DNA of 47,578 nt, taken from Micractinium sp. NFX-FRZ. Its lineage: Eukaryota; Chlorophyta; Trebouxiophyceae; Chlorellales; Chlorellaceae. The translations under genes and the position numbers were made by a program. The stretch spans positions 4,881 to 52,458 of the forward strand of contig JAPTJF010000441.1 of NCBI GenBank assembly GCA_029339195.1. Reading direction: 5' to 3'. A model generated the notes under the pieces. That model saw only the letters and a list, made by a program, of their open reading frames with translations, did no database searches and was not told the DNA's origin. Of this stretch, positions 34,071 to 44,911 are shown piece by piece (position 1 is the stretch's first letter; each line of letters begins with the position of its first letter).

Positions 34071-36776
34071 TCAGGCCAGGGACAGCGCAGCAATGTGCAG
34101 CGCAACGTGAAAAGGGAGTCTGCGGCACAGGTAGAACAGTGCAGCGCGCAGGCGTGCATTGTCGCTGGCTGGCAGGTGCGCCACCAGCTGGCGGGCCTGG
34201 GCGAGTGAGCACGCTAGCGCGGCTGGCAGCGCCCGCCCCAGCCCGGGGCAGGGCGCCGGCAGCAGCGCCCACTCCTCGGCGGCCAGCGGGGCGCGGGCAA
34301 TGACAAAGTCGGCATACAGCGTCAGCACTGGTTCCCCAGCCTCATGCAGCGCCTGGTCGAGGGAGGCCAACACCTGCAGTGCTGGGCCGCCCGCCAGCAG
34401 GCAGCGGGCCGTCGAGACGCGGCGGTGCCTGAGCGCCAGCTGGAGTGGTGTGCAGCCATAAGTCGTGGCAGCCGTGGCTGTGTCGGGTGCTGCCTCCAGC
34501 AGCAGCTGCGCAGCGGCCGAGTGGCCCCAGCTTGCCGCAATGTGAATGGGAAGCGCGCCAGCTGCAGCGGGCCACTCCTGGCGAGCTGTGCCGGGGGCAG
34601 CTGCCAGCAGGGCAGCCACTACCGCGGTGTGGCCACACAGAGCTGCTACGTGCAGGGCTGTCGTCCCGTCTGCATTCGCAGCCTGCGCTGCGCCAGGCAC
34701 CGCCGCCAGCAGCTGCGCTGCGGCAGCATGTCCTTTTGAAGCTGCATAGTGAAGCGGCGTTCTGCCCCGCCCATCCAGCACAGTTGCCGCGCTCGCGTCA
34801 CCCTGCAGCAGCACCTCCACTGCTCCAGCTGCCCCCCGCTCGGCTGCCCGGTGCAGAGGGGTGCGCCCGCTCACATCCCGCGCCGTCGCAGACTGCGGCG
34901 CTGCAGCCAGCAGCAGCTGCAGTGTCGCGCGGTAAGAGTGCAGCAACATTGAATCGGCGGCCTCGTGCAGCGGCAGGCTGCCGCTGTTGGAGGGGATGGT
35001 GGCGGCTTCAGGGGCGGCGGCCAGCAGCAGCGCTACCTCAGCCGCGTTCCCCACGCCTGCTGCCAGGTGCAGCGGGGTGCTCCCGCGGCGGTCCACCAAT
35101 GTCGCTGTGTGGGGCGCTGCGGCCAGCAGCAGCTGCACAATAGGGGCGCGCCGCGTGAAGGCTGCCAGATGCAGCGGCGTGGCTCCCGAGTGGGACCTGG
35201 CGACCACAGTGCAGGGCGCGGCGCTGAGCAGGATGGGCACAGCCTCCGCATGCCCACTCATGGCTGCCGCATGCAGCGGCGTCCAGCCCTCGTGCTTCTG
35301 GCAGGCAGCGCTGGCCATGGCTGGCCGCTTTGACGCCACCCTCTCCAGTTTGCGCGTCTGCCCGCGGAAGGCGGCATCGTGGGCAGGCGTCCAGCATTTG
35401 CTGCCAGCCAGGCCCAGGATGGGAGCCAACACAGCAGCGGACGCCTGCACGGGGAGAGTGAGACCAGGCCACGTGGCAAGAGGGAGGGCGCGCAGTATGA
35501 GTGCACACCACGCAGGCCAGCCGCCCGTGTAGGGAGTGGCAATGGCTGCCTCCTAAAGTGCACGCACACAGGCAGCAAGCGTGCAAGTTCGCTTGCTCAC
35601 CTCGCCAATGTGCCCCGGAGTTGCCATCACAGCGTGCTGGATGCGGGCCAGCAGGCCCAGCAGCATGTTGTTGTGCGGGGCGGGTCCTGAAGGGTACACA
35701 AATAAATGAGGGGCTCAGCCAGCGTAGGAGACCAGCACACCACGCTGGGATGATGGGCTGGCCACACATGCTGCTGTCAAGTGCTGCGCCACAATGCTGT
35801 GTGCATGTACATACGGCGCGCACTGAGTTGGTAGGCGCACCATTCTGGCCGCCAGGCAGCAGCGGCGCGCTGCCCACCAACTCGCCCTCCACCGCTGCTG
35901 CACCCTCGCCGATTGCCGCCGCCGCAGCGGCTGGCGGTGGCAGCGGCTCTGGGTTGAGTGCACCTGCCAGCTGGTGCCCATTCTGAGGGTCTTGCACCTC
36001 CAGCGGCATCGCGTTCTCCAGGGCGGCCACCACCGCCTGACCGCCCAGCTGCAGCAATAGAGGAAGAGAGGGGTGTGGGGAGGGAGCAGCAAGTGGAAGC
36101 GTTTCAAACTCCAGGGCTGAGGCTGGCCCATGAGCAGCAGGCACAAGCCACAATATCCGAGAAGCGGCCTGCAGCTCCAACCCTGCCGACCAGCAATCCC
36201 TGTACTGGACATGTCGCCTCCCTCGCTCGCCTCACGCCGTCTATCATATTCGCCCCTTCCTGTGCTGCTGCCTCAGCCTTGCCCAACACTTGCATGCTAC
36301 CGTCCTCACCAGTTCATCGGCAATACCAAGCAGGGCCGCCACGAAGTCAACCGGGCCTGCTGGCTGGCCCGGCCCTACTGCCCACACCGGCATGGGCCCC
36401 GCCAGGGCCTCGGCCAGCAAAAGCTGCAGTCCCTGCGGCACAGGCGGTGCAACTGGGGGCACGGCTGGCGGTGCTGCTGGTGGGACGAGTGGTGAGCCAG
36501 CAGGTGGGGCGGGGTCGGCAGGTGGGGGGGCTGGAGGATCTGCCGGTGCCACCTCCTGCCCTTGCGGCATCTCAATCAGCTCAAAACCGTCATCCTGCAG
36601 TATGGATGTTAAGATATGTGAACTGTGTGGCGGCAGCACCCGCCAGAAGCAGGCAGAGCAGGACATCATCCCATGCGGCATTTGCCACGGTGGCCTGCCG
36701 CTGCGCCGCCAGGTAGGGTGCCTGCTGCCCTCCCTTCCTGGACGTCTCGTTCTCGCACCTCCTGGTCGGGCTCCAT
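34071..36776 (-). CDS. Ankyrin-repeat protein B with paralogous N-terminal module and C-terminal shared module
   Basis: Five exons: 36776-36759, 36594-36310, 36048-35841, 35686-35601 and 35444-34071, giving 656 residues with all phases kept. Exon 1 encodes only MEPDQE. Residues 7-199 are a module shared with the tail-anchored gene at 44912-46857: DGFELIEMPQ, a Pro/Ala-rich linker, VDFVAALLGIADEL, LENAMPLEVQDP with ALNPEPLP, LLPGGQN and GPAPHNN. Residues 205-560 are about ten ankyrin repeats of the LLLxAAPxTA style. Residues 565-656 carry the same C-terminal module as ankyrin protein A (ARAPLAAEEWALLPAPCPGL and GRALPAALACSLAQARQLVA). The protein is probably a soluble adaptor. Function is unknown for both flanking modules. 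Confidence 0.85.
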
Positions 36777-38236
36777 CTGAACGGCCCTACTCGGGAACCT
36801 CTGCAGCGAGGAAGCGGGAGGAGAAACGTGAAACTCGGTGGTGAAAATCGCGGCGCCACTCCGCAGTGTGAGCTTGCTTTCGAGGCACAAATCTACCCTC
36901 GAGGCACCTCGGAGGCTGCCTGGAGGCTGCGAGGTTCGAAGGACAGACCTCCCCCCTTCTTCTGGACCTCTACACGGCTCGCTGCAGAGCCCTGCCAACG
37001 TTGCCTACGAATGTTAGTGCGGTACACGCCTGGCCGGCGCCCTCGTTCCTATGCAAGTTCCTATGCAAGCAATAGGCGCTCTGCTTGCAGTACAGCAGTA
37101 CACATTAGATGCAGGGGCACCGAGTTTCTCATGGTCGGATGATTGGAAAGGATTTCTCATGAAAGAAGGCAGCTCGTCTATTACAGCAGAAGAGTGAAGA
37201 GCAAGCAACTACAGTGTCCCTGGCAACGTCGTACGCTGCTGCTGCCGCTGCGCTGCCGGTTGCGAAGGGGTACTTGGACAGGCCAACATGGCGGGGTGTG
37301 CAGGCATGGCCAGATGCGAATGGTTTGCCGGCAGAGCAGCGCACACAGAATACGGTAGCATCAAATCGAAGCTCTGAGTTCTGACTTGAAGCGACAGCAG
37401 GAAAGCCTGCACATGCACGCAACAAATGCTGGATTACCACCGAGGGGTACACCGCCGAGGGGTGCGACATGGTCAAGTGGCCACGTGTCAACAGAATGCC
37501 AAGTTCCCAGCATGTGCAACAGATACAGGTCCCTCACTACAACAACTCCATGCTACTGGAGATGTAAGCTGATGTATGAGGTGAAAGAGGCGTTCGGTGG
37601 CATGCGGACGGCGCCCCAGCCGGGTGGGCAGTGGCGCCGGCACATGCGCAGCAAGCGGGCCACAGGCTGTGCAGGACAGCGTCAACTGCGATTTCGAAGT
37701 TCAAGTTCATTTAATTCTCAAAAGGCAACTTAGTTCAGCGGGCGTTCAATCGAAGCTGTAGTGCTGTACCGCCTGCACTTTTTGGATTCTTTCATTGGAA
37801 CCCCCCCCCCCCCCACACACACACACACACACCTGCTGTAATCATCCTCCTGCCCTTAACTCAGACCCAAGGGTGAGTGGGCAGGGATGCCTGATAAGAG
37901 AGTTGCCCCTGCTCACCTGCGTCCGTTTACGGTCAAGGCTGGGCAAGGCAGGGTTTGAGGTGTGCAGTCCCGAGCTGAGCTCAGCAGCCATAATGCTGTC
38001 TGGCGCAGAAGCTGCCTGCACCTGCCTGGTGAGGAGCTGCAGCGCTGCCTGAGTCCAAGGTTCTGTTTGTTTTACTGTTCCACGACCTTGGAACACCAAC
38101 CGAACACTGAAACAAGACCTTGGACTATTGAAACCAATGCCACCCCTCAGTCAACTGCCCTCCCTCTGCAGGACTTGCCCACAACCGCGCCGCCTCTCAC
38201 ACCCCGCCGCGGACCTGCCAGCGCCCCCAAGGCATC
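36777..38236. promoter_or_regulatory. Divergent region upstream of ankyrin gene B and the amidase gene
   Basis: The first 600 bp or so (36777-37360) align with the flank upstream of the tail-anchored gene (46858-47433) in conserved blocks, so shared promoter or 5' UTR sequence is likely. A run of 14 C followed by (AC)9 sits at 37801-37832. The part next to the amidase ATG includes a cctctgcag acceptor-like site before 38171. An additional 5' exon is possible, but no upstream exon with matching phase was found. Confidence 0.5.
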
Positions 38237-41200
38237 ATGCCAGTGGGCACCATCTCCAGCTCCTTTGACACCGTGGGCGTCTCGGTTGTGAACTACCAGG
38301 CAAGCTGTGTGAGGCTGGTTGGGCTGGGGAGTTGGGGACGCACCAAAGCGGGTTAGGGTTGGGGTTGTGGACTGGCGGCCGCCTCGGCGTCATACCCCGC
38401 GAGCTGTCCTGGCAGTCATTATATGAGGTGCCCTGGCACACCTGCGCCCGCCCGCGGTCCCCACGCAGACCTCCTGAACCCCTGCCCTGCCGTGCCACCC
38501 CCTTGTCCCTGCCTTGGTGGAATTGTAGCACCAGCGGGCCAAATGTCACAGGCCCCACCCCGCTCCCTTCAGGTGCCCATCTGCGAGAGCCGGGATGACG
38601 TGATCCAGAACTGCGAGTGAGTGCTGGGCTGAGACGCGCCGGGGAAAGGGGCGGGGTGGGCGAGAATCAGCCGGAGAAGAGGGAGGCCTGTAAAGGGAGG
38701 GGCACGGTGGGCGAGGGATTGGGGGATTGGGGCGGCAGTAGGCGGGAAAGCCCCGAGACATGCCTCTTCCTCATCACGTCTGACCTGCCCTGCTGCATGC
38801 CCTTTCCTTATTGGCATGAACCCTGCCTTGTCAAAGAGCGGTCGGGGTCCTTGCGCTTGCCTGCCCACCACGCCCTCCCGGGCTATCCTCAAAACCCTGC
38901 CCTGAGCTGGACAGCTCCCTGGCCCGGGAGGAAAGTGACGCTACCCTGCCGTGCCACATGCATGCGCCCCACCAAGGGCTTGCCCAGTCCAGCCTGCCTT
39001 TGAACCGCCCTGGCGAGCACGCCTGGCCCTACCCAGTTCGACCTGGCAGCAAGGCATCATCAGCCCGCGGTGCATTGCATTGCTGGCTCTTATCAGGAGT
39101 TGTTCACATGCGTAAGGTTACATCTCCATGCCCTGCAGCAAGATTGCCCGCATGATTGAGGGCCTGAAACGGGGCTACCCCGGCCTGGACCTGGTCATCT
39201 TCCCAGAGTACAGGCGCGCCCCGCTGCCGCCTGCCCATGCATCACGTTGTGGGGACACGCACTCCGTGTGTGTCTCAATTTTCGGAACCAGCTCTCCACA
39301 CAAAACAAAATTAGTGTGTCTTCCTGCCAGTGCTCTCCTGCCTCCCAGCCGCCTGCCTGTTTGGCTGCTTGCAGCACCCAGTGCTTTCATGCGTGCCCGT
39401 CAACCTCAATCTGCCCCGCCGGCCGTGCTTGCCTGCTCTTCCCCCTCTGCCTGCCTAACTGCCAGCCCACCCTGGCCGTTGCCCCCGCCCGCCTGCCTGC
39501 AGCACCCAGGGCTTCCACCCGCACAAGTGGGGTGAGCTGACCACCACGCTGGACGGGCCCGAGGTGCAGATCTTCAAAAAGGCGTGCAAGGACAATGGTG
39601 AGCGAGTGAGACTTTGAAAAAGAATGGGGCAGTGGGGCAGAGGCAGGGAGGGGGGAGGAAGAAGGGAGCAGCGGGCCATGACACCGGTTGAAAGAGGGGG
39701 AGGGGCCGAGGGACGGAGGGTCACATAGGAGGAAGAGAGTGGGGGCGTAAGAGGCGGCACCTTGATGTGGCACGTCCTGCGGCTGGCACCTTCCTGTCGT
39801 GCCGCCAGAGCATGTGCCGCTTGCCAGGCAGTGCCTTCTGTATGTGTGCCGCCTGCCGCCCTCAGCTGCGCCCTGCTGCATCGGTGCAGCGGTACTGCCC
39901 ACACTGCCCCCGCACCCGCCCTTGTTGTCATGCAGGGGTGTACGGCATTTTCAGCCTGACGGGGGAGGAGCACCCCGAGGGGCTGAACCCTTTCAACACG
40001 CTCATCATGGTTACAGACGAGGGGGAAATCAACTTGGTGTACCGCAAGGTGGGCGGGGTGTACTGCGGCTGGTGGTTGCTGTACTGCCAGCCTGTCCCGG
40101 TGCGCTGCATGCTGTTACGGGACTCTGAGAGCAACCACCCCGGTCTTCCCCAAAGGTGGCTGCTACGCTGTTTGCGGCTGCAAGCCCTGATCTCTCCCTC
40201 TGCTCCCTCCCGCCTGCCGCCCCTGCACCGCATACTCACCCGCTCCCGCCGGCCCGCCCGGCCCGCCCTGTACTTCAGTGTGTGTTGGATCTCACTCTAC
40301 CGCTAACCACACATGGACTTGCAGATGTTCCCCTGGTGCCCTCTGGAGCCCTGGACGGCCGGGCACGAGACTGCCGTGGCCGTGGGGCCCAAGGGGCTGG
40401 TGGTGGGCGCCACCATCTGCTGTGAGTGGGTGGCCTTGTTACATGTCCTGTGCTGGCAGTGTATAAGTTATGCTTCTCAATGCCTTCTCAATGCTCACAA
40501 TATTTTGCTACCTTGAGGGCATACCTTACCTCCCCCTGCCGCTGCCCTGCCCGCCTGATGCACCGCCCCACCCCTGGTTTTTGAACCACACACCTCATCC
40601 AGCCAGCCAGCACTTCATTGCTTGTCCTCCTGCTGCCTCCTGCCCTGTTGTGCCGACCCTTCCTGCAACTCTTTTACCCTTGATTGTGTGCATCCCTGTG
40701 CGGCCGCAGACGACCTGAACCTGCCCGAGATCATGCGGGACACAGGTGAGGCGGGTGGCTCACTGCTGGTGCCAGTCAGGGCCGGTTCCATAAAGTGAGC
40801 ACCGCCCCGCATACGCCAGTGCTTGCCTGTTGATGCACAGCCTGAGCAAAGTGCTTGCCTGCAGTCGGCACACCCTGTGTTGCGGGGCGGATGGGGCTGC
40901 TGTGGTGCACACCAAAACCTCACAATACCTTTGCATCATTTCTCTGGCCCTGTGCCTGTGCCTGCAGTGATGAAGGGCGCCGAGCTGGTTGTGCGCATCC
41001 AGGGATACAGTGAGACCGTGCGGTTTGCTTGCTGCTGTTGGGTCGAGCAAATGCACGTGTTACCGCCAGTTAGACCTGCTGCAGAGGCTGCCTGCATTGG
41101 GCTAGCCCAGCAGGTTGGCTGCCTGCCTCCGTGCTCCTGCCCCCACCTCCCGCAGTGTACCCCGCCAAGCAGCAGCAGATCCAGGTGGCCAACGTGCGTG

Positions 41201-44064
41201 CATGGGTGAGTGGCAATTTATTCACAAATACATACGAGGCTGGTTTGGTAAAGTGGGAACTGCGGCTGGCTCCCCTCCTTACGGCCGTGGTCTCCTACTG
41301 TGCCCCCTCGTCTTCCCCGGCTGCCTGCAGGAGAACAACTGCTACGTGGCTGTGTCCAACATGGCGGGGCGGGACCTGGTGTACAGGTGGGGTGCGGGGT
41401 GCAGCGGCAGCGCAGTACTAACAACAGCACAGGCCCCACCGGGTGCATGACTAGCGGGGGGCGAAGATTGACAGATGAGGAGGCATGCAACCCCTGGGGG
41501 CTGAAGACCAGTGGAGGTGTGAGAGCAGGGGCGTCGCGGGGGCGACAGGTGGGGCACAGGTGGTGTGCACAGGTGAGCTGGCAGCAGGGTGAGCGGCAGG
41601 GGCTGTAGGGCAGCAGCAGAGCACCAGGGGTGGGTGCGTGCAAGCACACGCACCAGGCAGGGGCGGGCAGCTGTGGACCGACGAGTACCCCAACTTCCTC
41701 CATCAACCGTGCTCCCACCCCCACAGCTACTTTGGCCACTCCAACATCATCTCATATGACGGTGTCACGCTGGCCGAGTGTGAGACGGCGCCCGACGAGG
41801 CGACGTACGCGGAGCTGTCCATCACTGCTGTGAGAACTTAGGCTGGGTGTGTGTAGGTGTGTGTTTGGGGGTGGGTGGGTGGGTGGGTGTGGGTGTGTGG
41901 GGGAGGGGGGGTATGCAGTGAGCTTCCTTACCTCCTGTGTTGGTTGCTCGCCCGCGAGGAGCTGCCTGTCGCAGCAGGGAGCGCGCCTTGCATCTGTTTG
42001 TATCACTCCCCGACACGCATGCACGTCTTGTTCTTGAGTGCTGGGCGCGTGCTGTGCGTTACCGCCGAAGCGCAGCAAGTTGGCTTTCCTCCTGCCCGCC
42101 TGCCTGCCTTGCACCTGCCACCAACCTCTGGCGCCGCTGGGTCTCTATTCCTCCTGACCATCTCCGCTGCCCCTGCTACACGCACTACTCTCTCTAATAA
42201 GGATTCTTGGTTACCCACATGTGCAGGTGCGCAACGCTCGCCGCAACTGGACGGCTGAGAACCACCTGTGAGCGGGGGAGGCGGGACTGAATTGCAACTG
42301 GAGTGGTGTTAAAACTAGGGATGTGGAGGTGGTGGGGCAGAGGTGGAAGGGGCATGATGGATGGGCCGGGACGGAGGAGCGAACTTGGGGGCAAGGGAGG
42401 ATGGGAGGGGAGGGTGGTGCTGCACACCGTGGGCGCTGCCCGTGCCCCACCCCCCAACACCTGCACCAAGCACATCACACTTGCTCATCTTGTGCAGGTA
42501 CAACCTGGTGCACAGGGGCTACACAAGCGGTAAGCTCGTGCAGGGGGCCAGGTGGCACAGCACAGCACACCACAGCCGTGGCGCAGCGCGGTGCTGCATG
42601 GACCGTAACACCCACCGCCTCCTGCACAGACTGAGGCTGCACCTCACTTGTGAATCCCCCCCACTTCCCTGCCGGTTCTGCCCCCTTCCTGCAGCAGTGC
42701 CTGGACACACAGACCGCCCACCTGCCCCCGCCAACTCCCCCCCGCCCCCCACTCCTCCACCGTACTGTATCCACCTCATGCCCCCCTGCAGAAGCTGGCG
42801 GTCATGCTTCCTGCCCCTTCGACTTCTACAAGAACTGGTGAGGCGGGTGGTTGCGATCCCGACCCCATGCTGTCTTTGCTTCCCTGGTCAGCTCTTCACA
42901 GAGGCACACTGCAGCAGTGCCTGCCTGCTGCTGCCCTCGCCCTGCCTGCCTCGCATGCCTGCAGGGTGAGCTGCCCAGATGAGGCTCCTTGCAACTGGCA
43001 AGGCTGCTGGCACACGCATTGGTGCCTGCTGCTCTCCCTCTCCCCCTGCAGGGTGAACGACCCAGACAAGGCTCGGGCCACCTCCGAGGCGCTCACCCGC
43101 GACGCAGGTGGGGCTCACACGTGCTCCTCTTCATGAACCCAGGGCAGCGTAAGATGTATCGCCTTTGTGTGGGCAGCGCGCAGTGGGGGCACAGTGAGAT
43201 GATGCGGAGTGTGCTGTTGTGCACTCCTCCTCACGTGAGGGGACCTGGGCGGTTCTATCTGCAAGTTACCCACTCCGTACCATTGATGGACTGCTTGATT
43301 CTGACTGGCAGACTCGCCGCTCAAGTGCACCTACGAGGACGTGCCGGTGATGAAGCCCTCCCGCCTGGCTGAGGAGTCGCTGCACGCGCCCAGGTGAGCT
43401 CAGCGCTCTGGTGCGCTGCCAGCGGGCGCAAGCTGAAACATGTGGGGTGTTCCCGCCTGTTCGAGGGTTCGCTGAACGGCTCGAGGTTGGAGGGGTATGC
43501 TGGGATGCAAGGGAGTGAACGCTGAGGAGTCGGCGCACGTGCTGCAGTCCGTCTCTTCCCCTGCTACCTCCCTGCTCTGTCTGCGCAGGGTGGTGCACCC
43601 AACACTCTGCCTCAACCCCTTCGGAACCCAACAAGATAAACCCTGCATGTTGTCGGCATCGACTTTGGCTACCGACCCGAGTGCATGCGCTGGGCCTGCA
43701 GCAAAGCACAGAGGCTGCGCTTCCCCTGCCGCCTCCCCTGCTGCAGGGCGGAGGCCACGGGGCGCACTGGGCTGGGCAAGGATGCGGGCAAGCACGGGAT
43801 GTACGACGACGACATCTCAACAGAGGAGGCGGGTGAGCGACAGCAGCAGCACGCTTTCAGCCTGCAAGTCAAAAGGAGAGCGGACTCTCGACTGCCACAT
43901 GGGGTGCCTGCTCATCTTCCTGACGACCCTCTTGTCAGTGCTGAGACAAGCCACCACCCGCTGCCAGCTCTCCTCATGCTCGTGTTCTCTCCCATCTGCC
44001 TGCAGGCCGCTGGAAGGATGGCCTGCCCGCCAAGACCACCCACCACATCACCGCCGCTGCCTGA
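38237..44064 (+). CDS. Aliphatic amidase (AmiE/AmiF-type, nitrilase superfamily)
   Basis: Hydrolyses short aliphatic amides to the acid and ammonia, probably in the cytosol for nitrogen use; no targeting peptide is seen. Eighteen exons: 38237-38299, 38573-38616, 39139-39213, 39503-39597, 39936-40048, 40325-40421, 40711-40746, 40968-41009, 41156-41205, 41331-41386, 41727-41829, 42227-42267, 42498-42529, 42792-42837, 43052-43107, 43312-43393, 43747-43832 and 44006-44064, giving 391 residues with every phase consistent. The start aligns with bacterial AmiE from residue 1 (GTISSSFDTVGVSVVNYQ). The catalytic set is complete: Glu59 (FPEY), Lys130 (VYRK), Glu138 (PWCPLEPW) and Cys162 (ATIC). YFGHSNIIS, NARRNWTAENHL and SCPFDFYKNW follow in AmiE order. 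Between Cys162 and the PEI motif there is one residue more than I recall for AmiE. The last 50 or so residues extend beyond the bacterial length of about 346. Introns 1 and 3 have GC donors. Whether the substrate is acetamide or formamide cannot be told. Confidence 0.95.
41866..41912 (+). repeat. G-quadruplex-type tract in amidase intron 11
   Basis: Five or more runs of at least three G separated by single T (ggggtgggtgggtgggtggg) lie about 40 nt after the exon 11 donor on the coding strand. The pre-mRNA would carry the G-rich strand. The motif is strong by composition alone; any role in splicing is speculative. Confidence 0.7.
42959..42986 (+). repeat. Intronic echo of amidase exon 15 start
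   Basis: These 28 bases match the acceptor and first codons of real exon 15 (43047-43074) at 23 positions and keep a ctgcag acceptor. The copy lies 88 nt upstream in the same intron. It lacks the rest of the exon, and in the frame entering from exon 14 it soon meets a stop. Confidence 0.6.
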
Positions 44065-44911
44065 GCCTGGCACATGGCGTGCCTGCCTACAAACCCGTCG
44101 CTGGCCTTGCACTGCCACTGGCAGGAGCATGGGCAGCTGCAGGCAGGCGATTGCCACCTCACCCCCAGTATTGACGCTGCAAACGACAGCACGGCCAGGA
44201 ATGTCAGCGGGCAGCAGATCAGCATGATGCAATCAAACCCAGGACCCACCCACCCAGTTGACCCGGACCCAGGACATCAAACCGCTACCCCACCCTGCAA
44301 CTAGTTGAGCAATCCACGCCAGCGATTCAGCATCAGCCATGCTGTGTACCAGAACGATGCATGCAACATGTAACTGCCATGCAATGAGGCATTGATTAAA
44401 GCGATGTGCATTGGCGGGTGGGTGCCAGTGCCTGGCGAGGCGCCCTGTAGGATATATAATTTACAGGAACACAAACAGCAGTGCCAGCACTCTGCAGTCT
44501 GGGGAGCTGGTGGCGATGAGTTGGCAGCACTGAGCCGGTGGGCATAAGAAGTTTGCTAATGGGCAGAGCAGTGAAGCTGCAGAGGAGTTGAACTGGGTGT
44601 CAGTAGACCATTACTTCCTGGGAACCGACGGAGGTCTACTTTGTCTAGAGGGATATGAGAATGCCTGAAGAATGTGAAGAAGCCGGCGCTGCTTGAAATT
44701 TAGAAAGAGTGGACTGTGAACGATGCGAGGACGAAGAGGCGCGGTGGTCGTGCACGCCCACAAGCAGCAGCAGGTGCGGCAGGTGGAGTGTGCATCAAGC
44801 ATGGCACGCTTGTTGAAGAGCGCCCAGCGCAGGCAACTCTTGTGAGTTGACAACTGATGACGAGTTGGGTGGAAGGGCAGGGCACCAGGCTGGTTGCTGG
44901 GCCACCCACGC
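44065..44911. other. Convergent intergenic region with two candidate polyadenylation signals
   Basis: The amidase and the tail-anchored gene end facing each other. TGTAA at 44369-44373 is 305 nt past the amidase stop. TTACA at 44461-44465 (TGTAA on the minus strand) is 447 nt past the stop of the opposing gene. The two would give 3' UTRs that just fail to overlap. No other feature was seen. Confidence 0.5.

Noticed and set aside
37993..38028. Short upstream coding exon for the amidase
   Set aside because: The phase does not fit the next acceptor, and the ATG at 38237 already aligns with residue 1 of bacterial homologues.
42585..42660. tRNA or other structured RNA
   Set aside because: No cloverleaf or conserved T-loop could be laid out here; nor was one found elsewhere in the window by eye.
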